Shown in pieces: positions 19,282 to 29,129 of a stretch of 64,000 nt of DNA. The stretch is from Hanleya hanleyi. Lineage: Eukaryota > Mollusca > Polyplacophora > Lepidopleurida > Hanleyidae. A program made the translations under genes and the position numbers. A model generated the notes under the pieces. It was not told where the DNA came from. It worked only from the letters and a program-made list of their open reading frames with translations, and searched no databases. Location of the stretch: the NCBI GenBank assembly GCA_036873755.1, contig JAVTVY010020559.1, forward strand, positions 17,541-81,540. Reading direction: 5' to 3'. Numbering within the stretch: position 1 is the first letter of the stretch; every line of letters begins with the position of its first letter.

Positions 19282-20116
19282 ACCACACGAAAAAAATGGT
19301 CCTCGTCGAACCACGGTTCTTTCAAAATCTCCAATCGCCCTATCCTGTCCCACCTACGGTGAAGACCATAAACACCCTCGATGAAGAGATGCAACAGATC
19401 TTACAAAGACCGGGGTTAAGCGACAGTGAGAAAGTACAACGGTACAATGAGACGCTTCAACGGTACATGACGTTCATGGACCAATACAAAACCCTCTCTA
19501 CCCCAGCGTCACCACCACCAACACCACCACGCGACACACCGCCGACCTCAGCACCGCCCCAACAGCCGCCATTACCAGGGGTACCACCCACAGCCCCACA
19601 GTTGGTGGAAGACGAAGTGCTGTAGAGTGTACCTGCATCGTTCAAGAAACAAGCTGGCCTGGTATTACAACGGATGAAACAGAATCCTAACATGACTTGG
19701 AATGATAAAGGCGAACTCCTGGTACAGAATCAAGTGGTCCCCGGGACCCACATGACGGATTTAGTGAATGACCTGATGCGTCAACGCAGGTCGCACACGG
19801 ATCCTCGAGGATGGGAGGTCTTCGCTCAAGGCTTGAAAGACATGCATGTACCACAGGAATTGGTGGGGAATCCCCAGCGCTGGGCCTGGATGCAGCGGAC
19901 CCAGCAATCGCCGAGTGGCCCACTACCTTCTTGGGAAGCTGAGTGGGAACCGGAGTCACCCCCCAAAACACCACCACATGGGCACCTTCTTTTCACGCCT
20001 TTAAAAAACCACCCTTGACCAAGACACCCCACATCTCCAGAGACGTGACACGTAGCAAGTCACCGCGACGAACACAACGCCGGACACAACCGCCCAAGGC
20101 CTGGAACACCTATTAA
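19278..20116 (+). pseudogene. Conserved Polinton structural-region protein, split by a stop and a frameshift
   Basis: Begins in an ATGA overlap with the preceding gene. The N-terminal part (MVLVEPRFF, then TLDEEMQQILQRPGLSDSEK and YNETLQRYM) is helical. A Pro-rich linker (SPPPTPPRDTPPTSAPPQQ) leads to an in-frame TAG at 19623-19625. The same frame resumes with VLQRMKQNPNMTWNDKGEL and a TDLVNDLMRQR stretch to 20018, and a later frameshift near 19975 separates a basic C-terminus (SPRRTQRRTQ) ending at 20116. The three pieces together match my memory of a protein present in many Polintons between the ATPase and the penton gene; function not known to me. Confidence 0.6.
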
Positions 20117-20149
20117 AACCAACAGCAGCAGCAGGACAGCTCAGTCGCC

Positions 20150-20938
20150 ATGTTTTACCTCACCCTACCCAGTAACAGTTCGCTGGATGTGTTTCCTGAT
20201 AACACCTTGGCCAAGTACGTCACCCAGTTACCGCAACCGTTGCATTTACCTGGACGATGGGAATGTGGCCTCGTGGATATCCAATACCCTTACTCGTGGT
20301 ACAACGTGCGAGCCAATGAAGTGTGGTACGAGGTGACCTACGAAGGCAAAGACACCCGACTCACCCTCCCCGAAGGCCAATACGATACTCCCAAGAAGTT
20401 CATGCAGGGACTGACAAGACTGTTGCATTATAAGGCTCTACGGGAGGTCACGAATGTTTCAAAACCCATCAAAACCTTTCCCTTTAAGAATCACGTGGAC
20501 TTCGATTACAACGCACACAACGACAAGGCACAGATCATCCTCACCGCCAACGTGAGTGTCGTACTGAGTCCTATCCTACAGCAAATGCTGGGTTTCGATC
20601 TACAGACGTTCGCTGGTCCGACCGCCCACCAAGGCCAGCTCCCGATGGATATCAAGTCGGGTATGTACGGACTCTACGTCTACTCGGACGTGGTCGACAA
20701 CCACATCGTGGGCGATATCAACACACCTCTGTTACGGGTGGTCCCCATTAAAAAGACGTATGGAGACCAAGTTACCCACAGTTTCACCCACATGCTCTAC
20801 CTACCCGGACGACAAACCGACATCAACACTATCACGGTGGATATAAGAGATGACACGGGACGAACGGTGGCATTCGAACGCGGGAAAGTGGTGCTGACAC
20901 TTCATTTTCGACAAGCACGTGCTCCCCACTTTGTATAA
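20150..20938 (+). CDS. Polinton penton-like minor capsid protein (262 aa), intact
   Basis: Lies immediately upstream of the pX-like and major capsid genes, the usual Polinton order. The protein starts MFYLTLPSNSSLDVFPDNT and is rich in alternating beta-type segments, in keeping with a single-jelly-roll capsid vertex protein. Further phrases: WECGLVDIQYP, a strand pair around residues 100-140, and LRVVPIKKTYGDQVTHSF. TATTAAAA 39 bp upstream may be its TATA box and overlaps the stop of the previous gene. The stop and next ATG overlap as TAATG. A partial, damaged homologue is at 63727-64000 on the minus strand. Confidence 0.85.
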   Translation: MFYLTLPSNSSLDVFPDNTLAKYVTQLPQPLHLPGRWECGLVDIQYPYSWYNVRANEVWYEVTYEGKDTRLTLPEGQYDTPKKFMQGLTRLLHYKALREVTNVSKPIKTFPFKNHVDFDYNAHNDKAQIILTANVSVVLSPILQQMLGFDLQTFAGPTAHQGQLPMDIKSGMYGLYVYSDVVDNHIVGDINTPLLRVVPIKKTYGDQVTHSFTHMLYLPGRQTDINTITVDIRDDTGRTVAFERGKVVLTLHFRQARAPHFV

Positions 20939-21342
20939 TGAAGGCGCCTTACGAGTGCGATGCACGCAGCTATATGGACTATTATGCCCAACAGGCCGGA
21001 GGTGGCCTTCCGGTCTTCAGTGGTGCGCGCATGCAACGAGGACATGGGCTGGGGAACATACTCGGGAGCATCGTCAAAACGTTCCTGCCCTTGGTGACGC
21101 GTGGGGTGAAAGCAATCGGCAAACAAGCGGTACGCAGTGGACTGCAAGTCGCCGGTGATGTCTTGGGGGGTACGGCATCCAAAGAAGCCTTGAAACGGCG
21201 GGCCAAAGAAGCAGGAGGCGTGTTGGTAGCCAAAGCACAACGCACCGTAGGGAATAAAAGACCTGCACCACCGAGACCACGCACCAGTCGACGACCGACC
21301 CAGAGACGACGCACATCGAAGACCCAGGATATCTTTTCTTAA
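20938..21342 (+). CDS. Basic pX-like virion core protein (134 aa), intact
   Basis: ATG overlaps the penton stop (TAATG). The N-terminus has a conserved YECDARSYMDYYAQQAGGG block, followed by RGHGLGNILGSIVKTFLPLV, a short amphipathic/hydrophobic segment, then increasingly Arg/Lys-rich sequence ending PRPRTSRRPTQRRRTSK. Small, very basic proteins at this position in Polintons are thought to resemble adenovirus core or minor proteins (pVI/pX types) that bind packaged DNA; that role is inferred. The homologue in the second element is fused in frame with the capsid gene. Confidence 0.7.
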   Translation: MKAPYECDARSYMDYYAQQAGGGLPVFSGARMQRGHGLGNILGSIVKTFLPLVTRGVKAIGKQAVRSGLQVAGDVLGGTASKEALKRRAKEAGGVLVAKAQRTVGNKRPAPPRPRTSRRPTQRRRTSKTQDIFS

Positions 21343-21344
21343 AA

Positions 21345-22635
21345 CATGTCCTTAATCCACGTCTTGCCCCTCCACCAACAGTGAATTTGATTTGTGGACC
21401 GTCCCGCCCACACAGACCAGTGCCGAACAAGGATTATGGGTGGAGCATCTCTCGCTCTCCAGCATCAACGAAACAGGGCCCATCGAGTTCACTATCAGTA
21501 ATGCGGATACGGCCTATGTGGATTTAGCCCATACATACTTGTATGTGAAAGCCAAGGCCTTCAATGGGGATGGCTCCAGAATCGTCGACCAAGCAACGGT
21601 GGGCCCGACGAATCTCTGGCTGCACTCTATGTTTCAACAGGTGGATATATTTCTCAGCGACAAACTCATCAGTGATTCGACCAACACGTACCCCTATCGA
21701 GCCTACATCGAGACGCTGTTGTCGTATGGACGAGAGGCTAAAAAATCTCAGCTCACAGCCGCTTCATTCTACCAGGACACAGCCGAGCACATGGGCGTAG
21801 AGAACGACAATGCGGGATATAACAAACAGAAGGCTTTGACCGCGAACGGCGTCTCGATGGATCTCATGGGTCGACTGCACGCAGACATCTTCATGCAAAA
21901 CCGGTACCTCTTAAACAAGATCCCCATCAAAATCCGACTGATACGGGCGCCTCCGACCTCCGCCTTGATGGCCATTAACGTAGAGGGGCATGCAGCTGAC
22001 TATAAGATTGTTACCCAAGACGCAGTCCTGTATGTCCGAAAAGTGAAACCGAATCCAGCCGTTCAATTGGGACACCTCAAAGCCCTGGAAACAAAACCAG
22101 CCCAGTACCCTATCCGACGTGTGCAAACCAAAGTGTTCTCTGTGTCTGCTGGAAATATGAGTGCCAACAAAGAAAACCTGTTCCTGGGGGAACTACCCAA
22201 GCGATTGATCCTGGCCTGTGTGGAAAATACCAGTTTCAGCGGAGCCTACCCAGAGAACCCGTTTGACTTCAAACATTTCGGCATCAATTTTGTGGCCCTG
22301 CATGTGGATGGACAACAGGTCCCAGCCACGGACTTAACACCGAACTTTGGGCGAGCGAATTTCATTCGAGCCTATTTACAACCACCGGTCAAATCAACCA
22401 GGACGAAGGGAATATGATCAGTCGAGAGGACTACGCGAACGGATACACGTTGTTCTGTTTCGATCTGACCCCCACCTTAGAGAACGACCATCAGCTGGCC
22501 CTCGCCAAGAAAGGCAATTTACGGTTGGAAATCCACTTTGCACGAGCCCTCCGGAGCACCGTCTGCTACGCCGAGTTTGACAACATCATTCAAGTGGACA
22601 AGGCGCGCAACGTCCTGTGTGACTTTGCCACCTAA
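21345..22635 (+). pseudogene. Polinton major capsid protein (double jelly roll), frameshifted
   Basis: Begins at the ATG at 21345, two bases after the pX-like stop. Compared with the second element, five bases are missing near 21361 and ten near 22376, each shifting the frame, so the central ORF (21392-22417 frame) has no ATG of its own. Recognisable capsid phrases: DLWTVPPTQTSAEQG, PIEFTISNAD, LAHTYLYVKAK, LWLHSMFQQVDIFLSDKLI, NPFDFKHFGINFV, and NGYTLFCFDLTPTLENDHQL near the end. This family is the one annotated after C. elegans F54H12.2 in many invertebrates. Full length would be near 430 residues. Builds the icosahedral shell in the virion model. Confidence 0.93.
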
Positions 22636-22636
22636 C

Positions 22637-23109
22637 ATGGATACAGACCAGATAAACACCCAGCTGGAGAATGACCCAGAGACACGTATGGTCTTTCAAG
22701 GGGTGTTCACCCGAGATGTGTTCCCATTAGGCCGTGTGTATCCTGCTGCTTACGTTCTCAACACGGACCCGATGGATCGGCCCGGTGAACATTGGGTGGC
22801 CGTGTACTTGACAGAACAGCAGGGCGAATACTTTGACCCGTACGGCCTGCCACCCCTCCATCCCGATTTAACAGACTTCATGGATGAAGACACAGAGACG
22901 TGGTGTTGGAACAGTCAACGTTGCAAAGCCTGACCAGTAGCGTGTGCGGACAATATTGCTTGTTTTACCTGTACCATCGATGCCGGGGAAGGACCTTATC
23001 TACCATCGTACAGATGTTTGACGAATACCCCAAGGCCGAGGACCGAGATGTACTCGTATATGACTGGGCCGCCCATCATTTCAATGTACAAGCCCCGTTC
23101 TGGGCTTAA
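22637..23109 (+). pseudogene. Adenain-type cysteine protease, one-base frameshift
   Basis: Starts one base after the capsid TAA (TAACATG). Maturation protease of the adenovirus C5 type. His lies in GEHWVAVYL, the acidic partner in EYFDPYG, and the catalytic Cys in SSVCGQYCLFYL. Relative to the intact copy at 61539-62012, one A is missing at about 22918, so the first frame ends at 22933 and the Cys-bearing part is in another frame ending NVQAPFWA at 23109. All catalytic residues are otherwise present. Confidence 0.92.
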
Positions 23110-23285
23110 GTTCTTTCAATGTACAAGCTCCCTGTTCTGGGCTTAAGTTCTTTCACGAAAAGCCCCCTGTTCTGGGCTTAAGTTCTATCTATTTCAATGT
23201 ACAAGCCCCCTGTTCTGGGCTTCAGTTTTCACGTGGTTGTTCTTACGTTGTTGTTGTTAGTTATTGTTGAATAAAAAACAAAATG
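23085..23285 (+). terminator. Tandem copies of the protease 3' end with hairpins, then poly(A) signal
   Basis: The last codons of the protease (CAATGTACAAGCCCCGTTCT then GGGCTTAAG) are repeated about four times after the stop. Each copy contains AAGCCCCCTGTTCTGGGCTT-like sequence, able to pair AAGCCC with GGGCTT. AATAAA follows at about 23271. The same arrangement follows the protease of the second element (61395-61560). Confidence 0.7.
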
Positions 23286-23805
23286 AGATCTCACCAAAAA
23301 ACCCTGTCTTGTGTGTTTTCTATATGAGCATAATGCATGAAGGCTATAACAGACATGTGGGGATTCGGTGAAACTGGCTTTGAACACCGTGGAGAAAGTA
23401 GCCAATCAGTGGCCTAGGATGGGGCCAAATGTAACCCATCCATGTCCAGAAAACATTACCCGGATGTACAAGAATCCGGATATAGGCGCGGACGTAGGCG
23501 AAAGCATTCTAGTACCCGGATGTAGGCGCAGACGTGAGCGAATTTCTAGTACCCGTCCATTGGTCCTTTTATCGATCACTCACTGGCTCTTTTTCTCGAC
23601 CGCTGATTGGTCCAAATGGAACGGCCCATCCTTCCCAGGTTCATTTACAATCCCCTTTTTGTGTTCAAGTTCTGTATATCGATGCCGCAACATTGTTGCC
23701 GAACATTGCCGAAAGGGAGACCTTTGACCTTTTGACCTGGATGTGACCCTTCACCTTTTGACCCGAAATTCACCCGCGCCCTTCCGGTGATGCCGCGCAG
23801 GCGTG
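23286..23805. other. Spacer between protease and right terminal repeat
   Basis: No gene. Holds variants of ACCCGGATGTAGGCGCGGAC at about 23459-23550 that match 14285-14500, two ATTGGTCC phrases (CCAAT-box type) at 23560-23615, and GGGAGACCTTTGACC at 23713, which reappears at 25769. Confidence 0.55.
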
Positions 23806-25200
23806 CGGCCGGATAACCCCCGCGCGCGCTGCGGCCGGGGCGGGCCGGGTCGGGCCGGGCCGGGGAAAACCCGGATGTTGAAAAGCTCCCGGATGTTGAA
23901 GAGGTCCCAGATGTTCTAGTACATGCATTCCATACGTCTAAGGAAAAAATTAGAACTCTTCTGTGTTCGGAGGTCATTCTGAAAACTGGAAGTGACGTCA
24001 CACACCACCCACCAAACCACGTGACCTGCACAGCAGAGTGTTGAACACGAACGACACACTAGTCCAGGCGGATGCCCCCTCACATAGGCTTCATATTGAT
24101 ACCTCACTCGATCCAATCGGCCCACCAGTGACCCACCTAGACCCCAACACGTCTATTTCCATACGCTTTTCCCACAATTCCCTGTCTGCGCATGCGTAGA
24201 ACGTCGAAAACGAACGACACACTAGTCCAGGCGATTGCTCCTTTACGAATGCTTCACATTGATACCTCACTCGACTCCATCGGACCATTAATGGCTCACC
24301 TAGACCCCAAAACGTCTATTCCCATACCCTTTTCCCACAATTCCCTGTCTGCGCAGAATGTTGACAACGAACGACACACTAGTCCAGATGGATTGGATGC
24401 TCCCTCACGAATGCTTCATTGATACCTCATACGACTCCATCGGCCCATTAGTGGCCCACCTAGGCCCCAGAACGTCTATTTCCATACACTTTCTCTACTG
24501 TGCATGCGCAGAATGACGTCAGTTCCACGTCACACCCAGCCCGTTGGATACTCCCTCACCTATGCTTCACATTGATACCTCATTCGGTCCAATCGGCCCA
24601 CTAGTGGCCCACCTAAACCCCAGAACGTCTATTTCCGTACCCTTTTCCCACAATTCCCTGTCTGCGCATGCGCAGAATGTTGAAAACGAACGATACACTA
24701 GCCCAGGTGGATGGTCCCTCACGTATGCTTCACATTGATACCTCATACGACTCCATCGGTCCATTAGTGGCCCACCTAGACCCCAAAACGTCTATTTCCA
24801 TACCCTTTCTCTACTGCGCATGCGCAGAATGACGTCAGTTCCACGTCACACCCTGCCCGTTGGATACTCCCTCACGTATGCTTTACATTGATACCTCACT
24901 CGACCCAATCGCTCCATTAGCGGCCCCTACAGATTGCCGAACATTCTCACGAAAACCCACGTATCTGGGACTACATTCGGTCCGCGGAGGCACACCGCAT
25001 CCCCGCCAGACCGCATCACCACGGAGGAATCCATGCCCCCAAGGTCACGCCCGATTCATCCAGACCGGAAGGGACGTCATACACTTGCGCAGAACACTCC
25101 TGCGCACACCTCCTCATGACCTCCTCATTTCTGCGCACACCACTTTCTCGCGCATGCGCACTGACACCAATGTGCGTCGAAATGCCGTCTGCCTACTACT
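23806..25200. repeat. Right terminal inverted repeat, 1,395 bp
   Basis: Inverted match to 11834-12908. From the inside: GC-rich CCGGCC block, CCCGGATGTTGAA repeats, the composite GGAAGTGACGTCA near 23989, ACCACGTGACC, six array units with NRF1-like palindromes (about 24189, 24501, 24661, 24817, 25150; some one-base variants), and a well-conserved 280-bp tip ending CCTACTACT. Confidence 0.92.
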
Positions 25201-25206
25201 GTCAAG
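25201..25206. other. Right target-site duplication GTCAAG
   Basis: Exact repeat of 11828-11833, directly abutting the terminal CCTACTACT of the element. Confidence 0.92.
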
Positions 25207-25605
25207 ACTCCTCTCTACTCCTCTCTCTAGAACACACGGCTTTTATAGCCTACCCATCCCATGATGCTGTGCGTACACTGATGCTGATAGTTTCTGCAGT
25301 CCAGGCAGGTCGATTTAAGAAATAATTGCTTAAAAACAAGTAAGATATATCGCTATGGAATAGGATGAATCTAAGTTTGGCCACGAAGGTCGTAGGCCTG
25401 GATGATCAAACGTGAAGACTCATCCTATTGCATAGCGATCTATCTTACTTGTTTACCGCAGTAAACAAACAATTATTTCTATTCTACTATACTACAATGG
25501 CAGAATTTTCATGCAAAGGAATATATTTTATCATGTAATTACACGTTAGCACCCATATACCTGACAAAAAATGTGTTGGTCGATGAATTATTTCATTCTA
25601 TCCTA
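25207..25605. other. Flank between Polinton and relic; no gene seen
   Basis: Ordinary sequence apart from the fold-back at 25320-25478. Confidence 0.5.
25320..25478. repeat. Fold-back (hairpin) element, about 159 bp
   Basis: AACAAGTAAGATATATCGCT from 25335 pairs with AGCGATCTATCTTACTTGTT ending near 25452, and outer AAATAATTG/CAATTATTT extends the arms. A loop of about 45 bp lies between. Typical of a small MITE. Confidence 0.75.
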
Positions 25606-25770
25606 CCAGAGCCTGTTTACAGCCACCGGTCAAATCAACCAGGAGGAAGGGAATATGATCAGTCGGGAGGACTACGCGAACGGATACACGTTGTTCTGTT
25701 TCGATCTGACCCCCACCGGAGAGAACGATCATCAGCTGGCCCTCGCCAAGCAAGGCAATTCACGGAAGGG
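25606..25770 (+). pseudogene. Capsid-protein gene fragment
   Basis: Encodes a segment from SLFTATGQINQ to QLALAKQGN matching the C-terminal part of the Polinton capsid protein. It retains the ten bases that the main element's copy lacks near 22376, so it derives from a different, less damaged copy. Confidence 0.85.
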
Positions 25771-26090
25771 AGACCTTTGACCTTTTGACCTGGATGTGAC
25801 CTTTGCCCTTTTGACCCGAAATTCGCACTCCGGATAACCCGCGCAGGCGTGAGTCCGGGCCGGGCCGGGGAAAACCCGGATGGAAAATCCCGGGTGTTGA
25901 AACCCCGGATGTTGAAGAGGTCCCGGATGTTCTAATACATGCATTCCATACGTCTAAGGTCTAAAAAAAAAAATGGAACGCTTCTGTGTTCGGAAGTTTT
26001 TGGTCATTCTGAAAACCGGAAGTGACGTCACACACTTGCGCAGACCCACCAAACCACGTGACCTGCGCAGTAACCTGCATGGAAAAACCC
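25606..26090 (+). mobile_element. Deletion relic of another Polinton
   Basis: A 165-bp piece of the capsid gene is joined straight to the inner terminal-repeat spacer (GGGAGACCTTTGACC onward), which then runs through CCCGGATGTTGAA, ACCGGAAGTGACGTCA and CCACGTGACCTGCGCAG. Everything between these points in the complete element (end of capsid gene, protease, hairpins; about 1.2 kb) is missing. The array part of the terminal repeat is absent too. Confidence 0.85.
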
Positions 26091-26107
26091 CGGATGTAAA
26101 ATAAGTA

Positions 26108-26590
26108 CCCTAATTTTACATGCACCCACCCATGACTTGATAGGCAGGCCCCGATAAGCCCGGAGACCGATATTAGCCCTCACTGGACATGGTTGATAGG
26201 AGTTTTCCCCCTATTGTAGGGGTAAAGTCCGTGTTCCGCTTTTTATATTTCGGGGGACAAATCTTCAATTTACATACACCCACCCTGCCTCTCTCAGCAG
26301 GCCCCGATATGCCCGGGGGACCGATATTCGTCCTTTTGGATAAGGTTGATAGGAGCTTTCCCCTATTTTAGGGGTAAAGTCCGTGTTCCGCTTTTTATAT
26401 TTTCGGGGACAAATCCTCATTTTACATGCACCCACCAATGACTTGATAGGCAGACCCCGATAAGCCCGGGGACCGATATTAGCCCTTTGGGATAGGATTG
26501 ATAGGAGTTTTCCCCTATTGTAGGGGTAAAGTCCGTGTTCCGCTTTTTATATTTTCGGGGACAAATCCTAATTTTACATGCACCCACCCA
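26108..26590 (+). repeat. Tandem repeat, about 155-bp period, three units
   Basis: Units run from TTTACATGCACCCACC (about 26116, 26271, 26412, partial at 26574) through GGCCCCGATAAGCCCGG, GACCGATATT, TTGATAGGAGTTTTCCCC and AAAGTCCGTGTTCCGC. No coding potential. Confidence 0.8.
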
Positions 26591-28397
26591 TGACTGGATG
26601 GCCCTGGAGGAGCGCTTCACTTTGACACCTCACTCGACCCAATCAGTTCCAATGCACTCTGTATACTACTGCTTCTGTTGTTCGGGGCTTAGTGTTACTG
26701 AAAATTCTCCTGTCTAGACGCATCAATTGTTCCACCAGAAACTCTTTTTGGTGAGTCTTACACGAAAGATAGACGTGTAGACTGTAGGCTTACTGTCGCT
26801 GAGACAGGGTGCGTGAATTATCGAAAGAAGGATCTGTGCTCACGTTCAATACCGGTACCGGTATTTTTGACACAGATAATTCAGTGATAAATATGTTCTG
26901 AAGAAAGTTTCCAATAACCCGTGCGCCGCACCTTTGCCACTTTATTTGATTTGTGTAAATAAATCTGTGAAAATTTGATATGATTTGAATGGTATATGAG
27001 ATTTAGGTGACTGTAACCTAATAAAACAGTATTACAATGTTGCTTGTGCGACTGATTACTTCAGGTTTCATAGCTTTCATTTGATTCCCCATATGACTGC
27101 ATGCTTAGATGGCAATAATGTGATGTCTGAATGGTAATTTATCAGCTGGAAAAATCACGAAAAAGAGATGTAGCGTGTATGCCTCGAGCGAAATGGAAGA
27201 GAAATCATTCAAAGAAGATAAAATTGTACAATGACCAATCTACCTAAGTGGGACAAGTCAATGTGGCGTACCGACATCTCTGGTCAAACTGACAAAAGAT
27301 GCAAAGGAGAGAAATTTGAAAGTCACAATCTATCATCTACCTGAGGAGAACAACCCAGTATGCCATATCTGCTGCAGAGCAAACTATAGAGAGGCGCATC
27401 TAAAAAATTAAGTGCGAGTAAAGTTGAAATTACATTCCGTCTTCGTAACGGGGCCATCAGTCATAGGTATCTGCCTCGATTAAAATGGAAGAGAAACATC
27501 ATAATGCCATTTCTGGCGACGGATAGCAAAGGAGAGCAAACTGAAAATGGCATTCGGTCTACGGTGGGGGGGGGGGGGGCAACTCAATTCGGCGTAGGGC
27601 CTATCTGTCGCTTAGTTAATTGAGAGGGAGATCGAATTGACGTTTTCAAATTCAAAGGGGAGAGATTCGGGACTCTTGAAATCATACTCTTGTACCTGCA
27701 AAATACTCAAACTGAGTCTATAGTCAACCATCATCCTCTTTTCTGTTCAACTTTCTGACTGATGATGTCTTCACAACAGCCCACACCGATTTGCATGAAG
27801 GATGGGTCGTCTTCCGCAAAACTAGCTACACAGATCTTTTAAGATCTCCACATTATATACTACTCATAACAGGATAAATGAGTTATATTCCAGCCCATGT
27901 CCAGTGATGTCATCTTACCAATGACATCACCGTCAGATTAACCAGTTTACACTGAGCATATGCCTAATAAATTGACAGCTTGTCATATTGATAGTTTGCT
28001 ATATGTTTTGTGGATGACGATATGTTATTCTTTGGAAAAACCAACAGGAAATAAGTAGAATACATCCGTTCCTTTGGTTCTCAGCTGTACCATCAAACCG
28101 TCTGTGTACTTGTCTCGCTTTGGTTGTGTAGTACTATGAAAGTTTGTACGTGCCTTTCGATTGACACATTGCTATAACAGATAATTAGTACAGAATAGAA
28201 GAGAAATTTATTTCTATTATTTATGTGTAGCTGTACGTACCGCTATTTTCCCGACCAACATTTCGCAATAACAAATGATATATAATCTACATGAAATTTT
28301 TTACGCGTTGTTGTCACGGAACTGTTCATTCATTCAATATTAACGTCATTACAAATTCTGTATCACGATTGGCCAATCCGGCTCTCCCCTACCATAT
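26591..28397. other. Intergenic, upstream of the Rho gene; no gene seen
   Basis: Stop-rich in all frames. Contains a 13-base G run at about 27569 and, close to the Rho gene, CATATATGG (CArG-like) at about 28392 and CTAAATATAG near 28407 that could be promoter elements. A palindrome ACCGGTACCGGT occurs at about 26850. Confidence 0.5.
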
Positions 28398-28556
28398 ATG
28401 GTTAATCTAAATATAGACCGGAGTGTCCCATTTCGCCAGAGGTATAAGTACAAGGCGCATGCTCTTTGTGCGTTTGTTCAGATCCGCTTTGACCCAAGTA
28501 CGAGAAATTCAAACGGACACAGATACTGGGACAATTTTTACCTGAATTCAGACATC

Positions 28557-28722
28557 ATGGAGTCAATTCATCCGACTGTGACAGTTGATGGGAAGGAGTT
28601 TAATTTTATCAAATGTGTTGTGGTCGGTGACGGAGCAGTGGGTAAGACCTGTCTACTCATGAGTTATGCCACCAACAAGTTTCCCACGGAATATGTGCCT
28701 ACAGTGTTCGATAATTACTCTG
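28557..28722 (+). CDS. Rho-family GTPase, exon 1 (residues 1-55)
   Basis: ATG at 28557 opens 55 codons plus one base and ends CTCTG|GTAAGT at 28722, a good splice donor. It encodes a ten-residue extension, then G1/P-loop GDGAVGKT, and the effector segment [11 protein letters not shown] with the switch I Thr. Closest in pattern to the Cdc42/TC10 branch. In-frame codons upstream of 28557 are probably 5' untranslated sequence. Reading past 28722 gives an unrelated tail, which supports the splice site. Confidence 0.93.
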
Positions 28723-29129
28723 GTAAGTTGGACTGTGTGTGTCAGGTGTATGGTCCCTTTGTTGTACCGCCCGACGACAGGTGTGCACCTTATGTTAGTG
28801 GGTCGGACTGCACGCATGAGAAATCCCATGGCCGTAACTGTATGGATTGGGACATAGAGATAACCCGGCATTGCAATTGTTATTCAGACAGGCCTACCAC
28901 GCATTTAGATAATACATGTATGGTATAAACAGATCAATGGCGTTGCATATATAATGAATATATATGGTCCTAAATTGATGCGAATTGTGTCTCTGCTAAT
29001 TGCTGAGGGGTGGGTGGGGGGGGTTAATATACCGGTTGGATGATTCCGGTCAATTCTGTAATATGATATGCTGCTGTCATAAATTATATGAGTGACTATA
29101 AGCTACTATCGTGTACCGGGGTTATGACT

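Larger units (their letters stand above)
11834..25200 (+). mobile_element. Polinton (Maverick/adintovirus-like) element, end to end, 13,367 bp
   Basis: The left end reads AGTAGTAGGCAGACGGCATT and the right end is its exact reverse complement, giving AG...CT termini. The 6-bp duplication GTCAAG flanks both sides. Gene content is diagnostic: DDE integrase, FtsK/HerA-type packaging ATPase, penton-like protein, double-jelly-roll capsid protein and adenain-type protease, all rightward from 16214, with a finger/polymerase-N gene pointing left. Integrase, ATPase, two small structural genes, capsid and protease carry frameshifts, stops or insertions. The catalytic part of the polymerase is missing, so this copy could not have replicated alone. 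Confidence 0.95.

Noticed and set aside
28723..28928. Continuation of the Rho exon-1 ORF past 28722
   Set aside because: A consensus splice donor sits at 28723 and the downstream residues have no GTPase similarity, while exons 2 and 3 restore the family sequence in phase.
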